Program-made: the position numbers and the translations under genes
The notes under the pieces: model-generated
Told to the model about the DNA's origin: nothing
The model's database searches: none
Seen by the model: the letters and a program-made list of their open reading frames with translations, nothing else
From: Hydra vulgaris
Lineage: Eukaryota; Cnidaria; Hydrozoa; Anthoathecata; Hydridae
Direction: 5' to 3'
Length of the DNA: 64,000 nt
NCBI RefSeq assembly: GCF_038396675.1
Contig: NC_088933.1
Coordinates: 15,240,001-15,304,000 of the forward strand
In this document: positions 11,615-22,656 of the stretch, piece after piece
How positions within the stretch are numbered: the stretch's first letter is position 1
Layout of the letters: each line of letters starts with the position of its first letter

Positions 11615-12037
11615 TCCAGTAAAAAAATCAATATTCTAATTTTTAACAAAAAGTTTAAAATTCAAAACAATTTTTTTAAATTAGATATGTATATGTAATA
11701 GCTGGTTTAGCCTCATTTATGATAAAAAGTTTGCTTTTGCTTGATCTGAGAAACCTTCTCTTCCTAATATCTTTTACAATTTTTTTTTCCATTTTTGTAT
11801 TCAATCTAAATAGATTTAATGGTTTGTAATTAGTTAAAAACTTCAATACAATTTTACTTTATATTGCAATTCGATTAATAACAATCAAGTAAATACGAAA
11901 CTTATTTACAAAAATAAAACAACGTAACGCAATTTCACGTACAATTTGTTTATAAAAACGCTTAAAGACTTAAAACATACAGTGCAGGATCTTCAGCACA
12001 TTTTCTTCTGCATTATTTTATTAGAATTTTTTAATTG
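11615..12037. other. 5' non-coding part of element A
   Basis: AT-rich sequence between the first exon and the right TIR, inside element A. It should hold the promoter and leader of the transposase gene. No specific site can be named. Confidence 0.4.
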
Positions 12038-12384
12038 TTGCCGATTTTCGTAACCATGCGTAACATAAAATTTTCATTTTTTCCTTTCGTATATATCGTT
12101 TTAACCAAGAATATGTAAAAAACATGATGACATACCCTTTTAAAATGAAAATATAGATAACAAGTAACAAAAAAAAAAAAAAATGAAGATAACTTTTTCA
12201 TTTAAGTCCCCCTCAAACACCCTGAACACACCCTATTTTTTTTTCAAAGCAACTTTAGTCTGGAGGGGGACTTAAAAGTCACCCGATTGACCTAAAAAAT
12301 TTTTTGACTAAGTTTTAGCATATTTGCTCCAACTTTAGCTGGGTATGTACTTCGTTTTCAAAAATTCCCTCAAAATGACTACCC

Positions 12385-12386
<2 letters not shown>
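12038..12386 (-). repeat. Right TIR of element A
   Basis: Inverted partner of 8769-9138; see that entry. It ends ...ACTACCCCT directly before (TA)n. Confidence 0.9.

Positions 12387-12387
<1 letters not shown>

Positions 12388-12469
<82 letters not shown>
12388..12469. repeat. (TA)n microsatellite
   Basis: Pure TA repeat abutting the right end of element A. Confidence 0.95.
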
Positions 12470-12473
<4 letters not shown>

Positions 12474-12606
12474 GTAATATTTGTATTATATAGTAATGTA
12501 ATATTTTACGAGCTGATGATGCTGGTATCCATAACCCAGTGAAAATTTCTCAAAATAAAATAAATTATTGTTTGTATTAAGAGAATTCGTATTGTTTGAT
12601 GTTTTC

Positions 12607-12790
<184 letters not shown>

Positions 12791-12860
12791 TATCGTATTT
12801 TTTTATTTTTTATCATATTTTTACTAAGTATATTAACAAAATTTTATTCAATTTTTGAAC

Positions 12861-13225
12861 GAAAAACCATCGTGATATTCCAAGACCCCTCTTGATCGTC
12901 TATAAAATGATCAACTGAGCTAGTCATGGCCACTCCTGAAGACTTAATGTTCCCAGTTTCAAACTCTGTGACCGCAATTACCTATGCAGCATTTGATATA
13001 GATGTTATCTATATGAAAAACATCAAGACATCTCAAGACCACCCTTGACCACTACTAAAATGACAATTTGAGCGGAAATAACCAATTCTAAGGATCAAAT
13101 ATGCCCAAAATTAAATTCCCTGGCTGCAGTTACCCATATTTAGATATACAACATTTCCATCTAATTTAAAAACCCTGACCACCCTTGACAAGCCCTATCA
13201 CAACCACTTGTGTGGTCATGACCAC
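12861..13225. repeat. Degenerate tandem repeat, period about 153 bp
   Basis: Units start near 12861, 13015 and 13168. Each opens with an AAAACCAT/AAAAACATC-like string followed by a CAAGACCACCCTTGACC-type block. The first two continue to a GACCGCAATTACC / GGCTGCAGTTACCCA block and end near ATCTA. The third unit is truncated. No coding frame persists. Confidence 0.55.
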
Positions 13226-13648
13226 TCATATAAATAAAAAACCTCTATAAACATGTTTCATATGTTTTTATATAACCCATAAATAGTTTTGCCATTTTTA
13301 GACAATTCTGGCCTACTGTGCACTGCACAGTGGGCCAAGGTCGACATAAAATGGAAAAAAATCATAACTCCTTTATTTTGAAAGTTTTCAAATTGAAATT
13401 TTTATCAGTGACCCTAGTCATCATAAAGATCATTTTAAAAAAATTATTTTTTTTGCAGATGCTAGCATCATAAATACCCTATTAGAAAAGGGTGCACAGG
13501 ACGTTAGGGATTTTAGAAGTAATTTTTAGCTGTTTTTAGAAACAGTTTTTCTCAGATTCGAAGCATTAATTAATTAAAATGTTTGTTACGTGTTGGACCC
13601 CTTCTTATAAACAAAGAAACGTTTGTTTATTAGATATTTTATCAGAAA

Positions 13649-14577
13649 TCAGATTAAAAAAAAAAACTTAAAATTAAAAAAAAATTTCAACAAAAGTTTA
13701 ATATAATCTCTGTTAAGTTCAAGTTCTTTAATAAATATTGAACTCCTTCTTAGTGAGCTAATAATTGGATCGGAAATGCACAATAATGTTCGCATTTCAT
13801 CTTCATTAGTGAGTTTTCTTGAATACTTTCTTGTATAGTGATTTCTATAATTTATAACGTCTATATTTCGACATTCCTGAGCAGAAGAATTTCTACAATT
13901 CAAGAATTTCGACATTCCTGAGCAGAGAAAGAAGACCTACTGGTACTGGTTTATCTCTTACAACTTGAGAACTGTGAACCAAAATTTTATGTACGATTAA
14001 AGGCATTGGAAATCATGGGTACAAAAAAAATCAGAGCTCTGCTCTTTCTTTGATATATTTTAAAACACAAAAGTATTACGTAGCAACGTTTTATGAGATT
14101 TTTATCTAAGCCAAGTATTTAGCAGACACCTTATAGTTTTGGAACACTTTTTGCACTCTGTTTCCATCATTTGTTGTATCTGAACCGCTGCTTTTTTGTA
14201 CAACTAAATAAAACTTAAGCAATCTTTCACCTGAAAAAAGATAAGTTGAACAGTAACCTTTTTTTTGTAACAATTTCTTAATCATCCTCTCCCCTAGCTT
14301 GCCACTTTCCTAATTCAATTCTACAACTTAAATGAAGGCAGCATTCAAAGCATCTAATCCATGCATGTAATGTGCTTAAACCAAGCTCTGTGGAAACTGT
14401 ATAAAAGATTTTTGAAAAAGCAACTTTTAGTTTTTTTATAGTTCATATTTAAAGTGGTAGTCCAAAAATACTACATACTTGAAAAAAAATAACTTAAATG
14501 CGAATCTAAATAGCCTAAATTGTGAAAATGTACCTAAATTGTGAGATGTAGCAGGAGAAGCCAAGCCCGAGTTTTGG
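13649..14577 (-). pseudogene. C-terminal part of element C transposase
   Basis: Read from 14577 downwards. LDKGQNSGLASP continues the frame broken by element B. Then, across stops and shifts, come LGLSTLHAWIRCFECCLHL and LGKWQARG, a poorly kept middle, VPMISNAF, AQECRN, HYTRKYSRKLTNEDEM and ISDPIISSLR. I recognise this block order (LHAWIR.FE..LH..YR, then TNED...SDP.ISSLR near the C-terminus) from a widespread but, to me, unnamed family in cnidarian and arthropod genomes. A fossil with several stops. Its function as transposase is inferred from its place between the ends of C. Confidence 0.6.
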
Positions 14578-14588
14578 CCCTTGTCTAG

Positions 14589-14925
14589 TAGGGTGTATCG
14601 AAAAACAACTATTTTTGAATTTGAAATTGTAATAGAGCGGAGAAGTTGCATAATGCTATAAAAAGTAATTGTGCCAAATTTTTTCGCATATTTTTTAGTT
14701 TTTTAGTTCGCGCTAGGGTTTTATTTTTCTTAGAAAAACACGTTTTGTGACCATTTTTACAAAATAAAAATAACAAATTCTATGCGTATACTAAAGTTCT
14801 ATTAGAGCTTAAACATTACACAATGATCAGGTTAGAAATGGTTACAATTTTTAAAAAAATTTTTCAATCTCTTCAGTTGCCGCTACAATTTTTACTAAAA
14901 AACACTGTTTTATGAGTTTCTGGTA
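14589..14925 (+). repeat. Left TIR of element B
   Basis: Inverted partner of 20612-20943. Both hold GTGTATCGAAAAACAA, the GCATAAYGCTATAAAAAGT block and TTAAACATTACACAATGA. The divergence is moderate. Confidence 0.9.
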
Positions 14926-14959
14926 AACAAGCTTTGCAGATCATAATGTACAATTAAAG

Positions 14960-17154
14960 TTATTTGGAAAATGTTTTTGAAAAATGTCTAAAACTTAGCT
15001 GTAATAAGTTTAACTCTGATCCATTTAGATCTATCTCAAACTGTCTTTTTGTGTTGAATAAATGTATTATTTTTTGAGATGCAAGTCTTGCTTGAATGAA
15101 GCCGTCTCTATTAGCCAATCCGCAAACTTGATATGAAGCTTTGGTTACAAGTTTAATGTATCTCTCTACTCCTTGATTATGGTATGGTAAATGCTGCACA
15201 TCTGGAAGATAAACATTTGTTAACATTTCAATTAGATTTTCATCTGAAATGTGAGTGGCAATCGGAGATTCATTTAGTTCACATTTTTTCCAATCAATTA
15301 GATCTATATAGTCTTTTGCTTTAAAATTGATTTCTGGTATAGAGAACTTTGGAACTTTGTTCTTTTTCATCGATCTTGCTTTCATTATTTGTTGTAATGT
15401 CAGTTTCTCACATTTGGGCAAGTATCCGATATCATAGCAAGAAGCATGTTTTCTGGATGCGCAAAAAAACCATTCCTTTGTATAACTGGATCAATGATAC
15501 TTTTTATTTCACTACTGACATAACTGGATAAACTGATCGTTAGCCATAAATGTCTAGCACCTTCCGTGCGTGAGGGATCATATCTTATATTGAACCACAT
15601 TTGGCAGTAAACTTTAATAACAAACTCAACCATTTCTCTTAGCCTGTGTGACGGTTTGCTATATCCAACATAATACCTCAATATTCTATTTGCAGTGGTC
15701 ACCTACCTGGCATGGTTAAGTTTCCCAGGATTTCGGTTAGCCAAAGCGTTTGGAAAAAAATGCGTAGATATTGCTTTGCAAATATGAAGTAAGTATTTTT
15801 GGTCAGAACTTAGAGATTTTTTGTCTATTTTTAGCAATGTTACATTAACAGGAATGTACTTGACTACTGGCAAGGTATCAAACAAACTTAAATTCTCTTC
15901 CGATTGGTCCAGAGTATCCATTAGGTCCTAATGTAGGTCTATCTAGTTTTTGAATTAGATGCCTTAGAGGCAGTTTATTAGCATATGTTTGACAGATAAA
16001 CCAGTGGACAGGTCTTTTTAGTTTTAACTGGAACAAAGCAATAACACCATTAAGAAATTCGGTATTGACAGCTGTTCCGTCACAGCCTTTGACAACTAAT
16101 TTAAATCTATCAATGTTGTTTAAAGTTTAAAATGTTTTTTATGCTTTAATGTATTTTATGTCTTAATGCTGTACCCATGCCCTTATGCAGTCTCTACATG
16201 CCATAGACTTTGAACCTGGTACTTCTACTAAAACTACATGATCTTCTTTGATAGTTTTTCGTATATTTTTCTCCTTGTTTGTATCTATAACTAATGTTGT
16301 ATCTTTTCTCCCATCAAAATACAAACCTTTTAACATTTGAATATTTTCATGACCCAAATGTTGCATTTTAAGTCTGTTTTTCTTTCGTTCTTTTTGAATC
16401 TTGTTTTTATCAGTTGGTTTAGATTGGTCTCCTTTTGAAATTATGTTCATATCTTCCAGAACAGCACATGCTATAAATGCAGCACCTCTGCTTGAAACAC
16501 CCACTCTCTCGCAGGTTTGTGCTAAGGATAGTAACGGTGATCTCATTTGTTCAGTTTTAATTTTTCTGTTCCATTTTTGCTTGCGGCTTTCAGCTGTGTC
16601 TAAACAATCAGCATCTGATTCTGAGTCAGTATTCCAAATCAAAGTGTCATCAGAGTCAGAATCTTGAGATATAGAATAAAAAATTGAATTTTGAATGCGG
16701 CTTGATGATATTGCTTGAGCTTCAACACCTGTAATAGCTCAAGACTGTGTTGATGGATTAGTATGGGACTGATGGATTAGTATGGGACTGATGGATTAGT
16801 ATGGGACTACTTACTCTGTTTTTTCTTGCTTCTTTTCACCGTAATCTTATAGTACTTTGAATATCGAGTTCCTCCATATACATATTCCTCATAAATCTCT
16901 AATCGCTGAGAAAATCATGTTCTTCCTCTGATACCTTCTTTACTTTTTAACTCAGATACATTTAGAAAAATCAAGGCATTTGCTGCAACGTTAAATAGAG
17001 TATTTTTTGCATGCTTTTGAAAATTTATTATTTTGGACTTCAACTTGTCTGTATGTTTTGTTTTGTTAACGGACTTCATAATAATTCTATACTTTTGATA
17101 TACCTCCACAAATTTTCTGTTTTGTGCGCCAAATTTTCCCATATTTCTTTCCAA
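14960..17154 (-). pseudogene. Transposase of element B, C/DxxH-type, broken
   Basis: The first exon is 17154-16915. A block EEEHDFLSD-stop-RFMRNMYMEELD (about 16920-16860) follows, aligning with the FLxDQ..R....I..D signature also seen in element A. The next frame (16642-16163) has an acidic start, RSPLLSLAQTCERVGVSSRGAAFIA, LKGLYFDGRKD (likely first catalytic D) and VEVPGSKSM. Frame-shifted sequence then gives CDGTAVNTEFLNGVI (second catalytic region) and ICQTYANKLPLRHL near 15990. Relatives as I remember them have C-x-x-H in the last motif, and here the His is Tyr. Later pieces (15921-14960) hold GPNGYSGPIG, RDPSRTEGARHLW-like sequence and YHNQGVERYIKLVTKAS. Several stops and shifts show that the gene is dead. 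I have no published family name. Confidence 0.7.
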
Positions 17155-17669
17155 CTAGGTTATTTTCCACCACCTTCCACTTTCATTTTCTGCATTGAGA
17201 AAAGACAACTTAGCATGACATGTTTGTATGTTGACAAGATATTTTCGCGTAATTCTGCTGGTGAAACCGAAGAAAAAACCCAAGAAAAGTAGACTTTTTC
17301 GTTGTTGTCACTGCATTAGAAGCATTTTTGCCATTAAAATTATTAATGATTTCAATTTATTCTAATAATAAACAGATGTAAATTGGTTAAACTAAAGAAT
17401 TAAAACCTGTGCTTTTCTCTATCTAAATATTTATTAAATGTTTTGATTATAGACATAATTTGATGTAAATAGTACTGATGGTGATGGTAATAAATGACGT
17501 AATTAGTGACATTTTACATACTTTAACGTCATTTAAAAATTTAAATTTAGTTGATTACATTTTAATTACTTCTATTCCATTATCGTGACAGTGACGACAA
17601 GTAAAAGCATCAACAACATAATTAAAATTACTTTGTTTTAAGGAAAAGTCAGGGTTGTTATCTGTCAAA

Positions 17670-18058
17670 TATGTCTGAGACATATTTTCTGCCGACATAA
17701 AATATGTCAGACATATTTTCTTTCGACATATTTTGACATAATTTTATGTCTGAATTATGTTCTGCTGACATAAAATATGTCAGACATATTTTCTATCGAC
17801 ATATTTTGACATAATTTTATGTCTGAATTATTTTCTGCTGACATAAAATATGTCAGACATATTTTCTGTCGACATATTTTGACATAATTTTATGTCTAAA
17901 TTATTTTCTGCTGACATAAAATATGTCAGACATATTTTTTATTGACATATTTTGACATAATTTTATGTCTGAATTATTTTCTGCTGACATAAAATATGTC
18001 AGATATATTTTCTATCAACATATTTTGACATAATTTTATATCTGAATTATTTGGTGCT
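17670..18058 (+). repeat. Left array of 73-bp units (five copies)
   Basis: The marker GACATAAAATATGTCAGAC begins at 17694, 17767, 17840, 17913 and 17986, an exact 73-bp step. Each unit contains nested dyads (GACATAAAATATGTC, AGACATATTTT, GACATAATTTTATGTC). Confidence 0.95.
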
Positions 18059-18659
18059 TGATATTCTTAAAGAAAAAATCAATCTAGCAAATTTATTGCG
18101 CATTTCAACTTAATTTACAGAGTTAAGTGAAAATAGTTTAACAAATTTGTTGCTTTTTTGCAATCAATTATGCTTCATAAAACTTTTACTTTAAACCCTG
18201 TAAGCAAACATCAGTTGTTTCATAAAGCTCTTTTTCTGCCTTTTTTAGCGATGTATCATTTGATTGTATTGACTAATATTGGGATTTATTGACTTATTTA
18301 TTGATTATGACTTATTTATTGATTATGACTAATTTTGACATTGATAGTATTGACTAATTTTGACATTTGATAGAATTGACTAATATTGACTAGTATTGAG
18401 GCATCATTTGATAGTATTTGATAGTATTGATTAGTATTGGCGCTTTCCCTTATTAGAATGTAAAGACCATCTCAAGCTCAGTTTTTATTACTGAAAGTGG
18501 TTTTTATTAGTATGACTAAACTTAAAATTACTTCTTTGATTAAAATAATAATAAAAAAAAAACTTCAGTTATTTTTAATTATTAGTTGATCCTGAAAAAG
18601 ATTTCATTATGAAAAATTGAATTCAAAAGATTCTATGGAAAAAACGGTTCACAGAATTT

Positions 18660-18790
18660 CAAAAAATTCGTGCCAAATTAAATAATTCAGACATAAAAAT
18701 ATGTCAAAATATGTCGATGGAAAATATGTCTGACATATTTTATGTCAGCAGATAATAATTCAGACATAAAATTATGTCAAAATTCATTTA
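18660..18790 (-). repeat. Central partial 73-bp unit of the hAT element
   Basis: AATTCAGACATAAA...GTCTGACATATTTTATGTC occurs near the centre of the inverted repeat, in the orientation of the right array. It is flanked by non-repetitive sequence. Confidence 0.75.
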
Positions 18791-19447
18791 AGCTTAAGAA
18801 TTTGAAATATTTCCCAAAAGTTATATTCAGCTCATTAAATTCATATTAAGAAGACTAACCGGTTATAGTTTATAACCAATTACGAATAATATACTTTTAG
18901 TTTTAATAGTTATGATTTATTTAACAATAAAATAATTGACAATTGCATTATAACAGCATAATTAACTGCCATAAACTTGCATAAAATGTTTTGAGTGAAA
19001 TATATATTGGAATAATTATTTTTTTCGTTTTCCTTACGATTTAAAGTCAAAAATTGGGAATATAATTTATTGAATGAATCAACTATTAGTTAAAAATAAC
19101 TAAAAATGTTTTTTTTTAAATATTATTTTAATCAAGCGAATAATTTTAAGTTTAGTCATATTAATTAAAACCATTTTCAGTAATAAAAACTCAGCTTGAG
19201 ATGGTTTTAACATTCTATTAAGGGAAATTGCCAATACTAATCCATACTAATCAATACTATCAAATACTATCAAATACTATCAAATGATGCATCAATACTA
19301 GTCGATACTCTCAAATGATACATCGCTAAAAATACTTTGTCAATACTATCAAATGATACATCGCTAAAAAGGGCAGAAAAAGACCTTTATGTAACAAAAG
19401 ATATTTGTTTATAGGATTTAAAATAAAAGTTTTATGAAGCATAACAC

Positions 19448-20060
19448 AGGTCAACAAAAACTAAATTTTTTTCTGGTGCCAATAAAACAATTTGTTTTTT
19501 ATGTAGGATTTCTTATTTTGGTTTCAAATATGCAACTCATTTTTTACCATCACGTCAAGTTGTAAAGATATTTGGGTTCAAATCTTTAGAATTTGGGGTA
19601 AGGTCCCTAATATTGTCGAAAAAAAGTTGTTCAAAAGTATGTCAACCTGAGTCTCAAAAGAAGCGTATTTTCATAGAGATTTTAAAGATGTTATTCGTTT
19701 GTAATAAAAAATAAGTATTTTTTGTATTATTGCTGAAAAACATTTTGTTGACATTTTTTTAAGAGTCTTTACCATTTTTTTAAATAATTTTTTTGCCAAA
19801 AAATTTTAAGGAAAAATTTTTATATTTTTTAAATCTCTATACTATCTTCTAAAATACGCTTTTTTTGAGACCCAAGTTGACATACTTTTGACAATATTAG
19901 GGACTTTACCCCAAATATTAAAGATCTGAACCCAAATATCTTTACAACTTGACGTGATGGTAAAAAATGAGTTGCATATTTGAAATCAAAATGTGAAATG
20001 CAATCCAAAAAACAAATTGTTTGCTTGGCACCAGAAAAAAATTTTTTTGTGTGTTGACCT
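19448..20060. mobile_element. Palindromic MITE inside the hAT element's right arm
   Basis: It starts AGGTCAACA and ends TGTTGACCT, with arms of about 240 bp that stay close (for example ATGCAACTCATTTTTTACCA, GGGTAAGGTCCCTAATATTG and their complements). The left arm of the host hAT element preserves the uninterrupted sequence, so insertion after the hAT element formed is shown directly. The exact target duplication cannot be fixed because of small changes at the borders. Noncoding. Confidence 0.85.
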
Positions 20061-20189
20061 TCAATTATAATTGATTGCAAAAAAGCATCAAATTTGTTAA
20101 ACTATTTTTACTTAACTCTGTAAATTAAGTTGAAAATGCACAATAAATTTGTTAGATTGATTTTTTCTTCAAGAATATCAAACAGCAAA

Positions 20190-20590
20190 TAATTCAGATA
20201 TAAAATTATGTCAAATTATGTCGATAGAAAAAATGTCTGACATATTTTATGTCAGCAGAAAATAATTCAGACATAAAATTATGTCAAAATAAGTCGATAG
20301 AAAATATGTCTGACATATTTTATGTCAGCAGAAAATAATTCAGACATAAAAATATGTCAAAATATGTCAATGGAAAATATGTCTGACATATTTTATGTCA
20401 GCAGAAAATATTTCAGACATAAAAAAATGTCAAAATATGTCAATGGAAAATATGTCTGACATATTTTATGTCAGCAGAAAATAATTCAGACATAAAATTA
20501 TGTCTATATATATCAATCGAAAATATGTGGGACATATTTTATGACGGCAGAAAATATGTCTGAAAATATGTCGACAGATCTGCCAGACAT
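20190..20590 (-). repeat. Right array of 73-bp units (five copies)
   Basis: GTCTGACATATTTTATGTC or close variants begin at 20235, 20308, 20381, 20454 and 20527 (a diverged copy, GTGGGACAT), again exactly 73 bp apart. The array is inverted relative to the left one. Confidence 0.95.
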
Positions 20591-20611
20591 ATTATGTCGT
20601 AACAACTCTGG

Positions 20612-20943
20612 GAAAAGTTGTGTTTTTTCTTATAAACTCAGCCCTCTAGCGGCAACTAAAGAAATTAAAATATTTTCTCAAAAATTGTAACCTTTTCTAA
20701 CTTAGTCATTGTGTAATGTTTAAACTCAATTTCAACTCTAGTATATGCATAGAATAAGTTATTTTAAATTTGTAAAAAAGGTCAGAAAACGTGTTTTAGT
20801 AAGAAAAATAAAACCCTAGCGCGAACTGAAGACATAAAAAGTATACAAAAAAATTTGGCACAATTACTTTTTATAGCGTTATGCAACTTTTCTGCTCTTT
20901 TACAATTTTGAATTCAAAAAAATTTGTTTTTCGATACACCCTA
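20612..20943 (-). repeat. Right TIR of element B
   Basis: Inverted partner of 14589-14925, ending CGATACACCCTA. The hAT-type element inserted just at its inner border. Confidence 0.9.
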
Positions 20944-20951
20944 GTGTCTAG

Positions 20952-21196
20952 ATTATCTGTTTCCAAACATGCACCGCTTGTTTGTAGTTCTTTTTCTAAC
21001 CAGACTTTGTAATGCAACTTAAATCTATCCTTGTGTCTGTTTACTTTATTCCATTTTTGTTAAATTGTTTAGTAAATAATTTAAAGTCTATGTCAGCGAT
21101 CCCCGTAACTTTATAAGCATCAGGGTCGGTAACTGGTTTGATTAAGTTGTTTTCCTAAACATGAAACAATTTTCGAGTAATTTGTTTACTTTTCAT
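20952..21196 (-). pseudogene. N-terminal part of element C transposase
   Basis: The start ATG is at 21196: MKSKQITRKLFHV, a stop, then NLIKPVTDPDAYKVTGIADI, FKLFTKQFNKNG, a frameshift, and KDRFKLHYKVWLEKELQTS. It ends in ETDNLD exactly at element B. The next residues, DKGQNS, are found at 14577 on the other side of B in the same frame if one copy of the duplicated TGTCTAG is removed. The family seems to begin with a short basic region before a KVWLEKEL helix; no function can be assigned to this part. Confidence 0.6.
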
Positions 21197-21358
21197 AATG
21201 ATCAGTACAATGAAATTTTAATTTAAAAATAAAATTGTAGTTTTTTAATGTTTTTATTTGTATTCGTATTTTAGTTATTAAAAACATAAATAAAAAACCA
21301 CATTACTTAATTAAGTGGAATAGCATTTAAAACTTATTGTTTCTTGTAGTTTTCGTTA

Positions 21359-21416
21359 TTGCAAATAATTATTTATAGTTCATACATAAGTATGAACTAT
21401 AAATAATTATTTGCAA
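21359..21416. repeat. 27-bp perfect palindrome with 4-nt loop
   Basis: TTGCAAATAATTATTTATAG... (21359-21385) repeats inverted at 21390-21416. It lies in the 5' noncoding part of element C. Confidence 0.9.
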
Positions 21417-21716
21417 CAACGCTAATAATTTGCTGTTAAGTACTTAACAGCAATGTGCTTTAAACAATTGAAAATGACAAACGAGTCGTATGTTTAAAAC
21501 CTGCTAAAGTTGCTAAAAATATCTTGCACAATAAAAAGATTCTGTAAAAAAGTTATTCCTATAGTGGGAAAACGTGGACGAAAAAAGACCTTGAGCTTTT
21601 TATGGTAACTTTTTATTATATTTTTTAATACTTTTAATGCCATGTTTCAAGTTAAGAAAAACTTATAAAGTACAAGACTATTTTTGTTTCTTAAGTTTTC
21701 TATAATAAAGCATGTA

Positions 21717-22656
21717 GGGAAACACGGGGCAAGATGACGAACGTTTCGAAAAACGCCTGTATCTTAGTCAATATCTGTCCCAAAAATTAAAACTTCATTA
21801 AAAAGTGATAAAAAATCATTCCGCGTCACTGATGTATCAAAAAGCCACTCTAAAAGTAGAAAATAGCAAAGGAAAAACTTATTAAACGATGTTAACTCAA
21901 ATCGTCATCTTGCCCCGCATACGGGGCGAGATGACGATTTGAGTTAACAAAGTTTAAAACTTTAAGAAAAGAAAACTCTATGAAGCTATAAACGCCTCAA
22001 AAACCATCATCACGAATTCTTTTTTATTAAAAAAATAATACAAATAAAGGTGTAACTTTTAAAACTATTAAATTATACATTTATATCGGTCAATCCAAAA
22101 AAAACAGTAACAACCTAGTAATCAGTTTGTAGCAAACTCCAACGCAACAAAATAAAACTATTGTCAAACAAATATTGTATTTCGTAATAAAATAATGACT
22201 GAACAATACAAGAATAGCAAACAGTACAAGTAAACTTCCGTTTAATATAGATTACGGACAAGCCATCTTGCCCCGGTCATCTTGCCCCATGCTAATACAA
22301 TCTTTAAAATGAATTAGAATCAGTACATAATCAAATTATCATAGCCTAATACTTCTTGTATGGCTTCCAGTTTAATCAAATGAAATAAAAATTTCTCGCT
22401 TACCTTTAGCTGGTGATGTAGCGATGTAATAAATTAAGTAAAACGAGGATAAAAAGTTTTTTTCTCAATGTCGGAAAAACTTTTTTAATACTTAACTTTC
22501 GTCACAAAAATAATATTTAAAAAGAAACCATTGATAAATCTAGTAAAATTAATCTACTTCCCTTTCAGCTAAAGTCAACTGTTATATTTAGTTTTGCTTA
22601 AGAGATAATTGTAGGTCGTCATCTCGCCCCATTCGTCATCTTACCCCATGTTCCCC
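21717..22656. mobile_element. MITE with GGGGCAAGATGACG ends, TA target
   Basis: The ends read TA-GGGAAACACGGGGCAAGATG and CATCTTACCCCATGTTCCCC-TA, so a TA target duplication flanks the element. GGGGCAAGATGACG-like motifs recur internally (21903-21946 palindrome, 22266, 22282, 22618). It has no coding frame. TA duplication fits a Tc1/mariner-superfamily mobiliser, not identified here. It sits in the 5' region of element C. Confidence 0.8.

Larger units (their letters stand above)
8769..12386 (-). mobile_element. DNA transposon A with ~360-bp TIRs, inserted in (TA)n
   Basis: The left terminus AGGGGTAGTCATTTTGAGGG is found inverted at the right terminus (CCCTCAAAATGACTACCCCT). The similarity continues for about 350-370 bp on each side (8769-9138 and 12038-12386). 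Inside, a single minus-strand, apparently spliced transposase gene fills 9282-11614. Both ends abut (TA)n, so the element appears to have entered a TA microsatellite. The target duplication cannot be measured in such sequence. The transposase has the C-x-x-H motif of the hAT/P/Kolobok-like fold group; I do not know a published name for this family. Confidence 0.85.
17650..20610. mobile_element. Non-autonomous hAT-type element with 73-bp terminal arrays
   Basis: The ends are CAGGGTTGTTA and TAACAACTCTG, the hAT-like CAG...CTG form. The exact 8-bp direct repeat GGAAAAGT flanks both (17642-17649 and 20611-20618), the target duplication size of hAT elements. The whole element is a giant inverted repeat. 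Outer arrays of 73-bp units (17694-18058 and 20190-20590) and long inner arms (18060-18600 and 19040-20185) face each other around a centre near 18800. It has no transposase. A 0.6-kb palindromic MITE interrupts the right arm. It lies in the 5' side of element B. Confidence 0.9.
14589..20943 (-). mobile_element. DNA transposon B, inserted in the gene of C
   Basis: The ends are TAGGGTGTATCG and CGATACACCCTA, part of inverted repeats of about 335 bp (14589-14925 and 20612-20943). The repeats share the blocks AAAAAGTAATTGTGCCAAAT and CGCGCTAGGGTTTTATTTTT or their complements. TGTCTAG directly precedes the left end and follows the right end with one intervening base, giving a 7-bp (perhaps 8-bp with one mismatch) target duplication. 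The transposase is on the minus strand at 14960-17154. A hAT-type element inserted at 17650-20610, so unoccupied B is about 3.4 kb. Confidence 0.85.

Noticed and set aside
13649..13915. A bounded host gene ending SDPIISSLRRS
   Set aside because: It is the C-terminus of the element C protein, continuous with blocks upstream up to the B insertion.
17670..20590. 73-bp arrays considered as a CRISPR array
   Set aside because: The whole unit repeats without unique spacers, the arrays are inverted ends of a mobile element with target duplications, and the context is eukaryotic.
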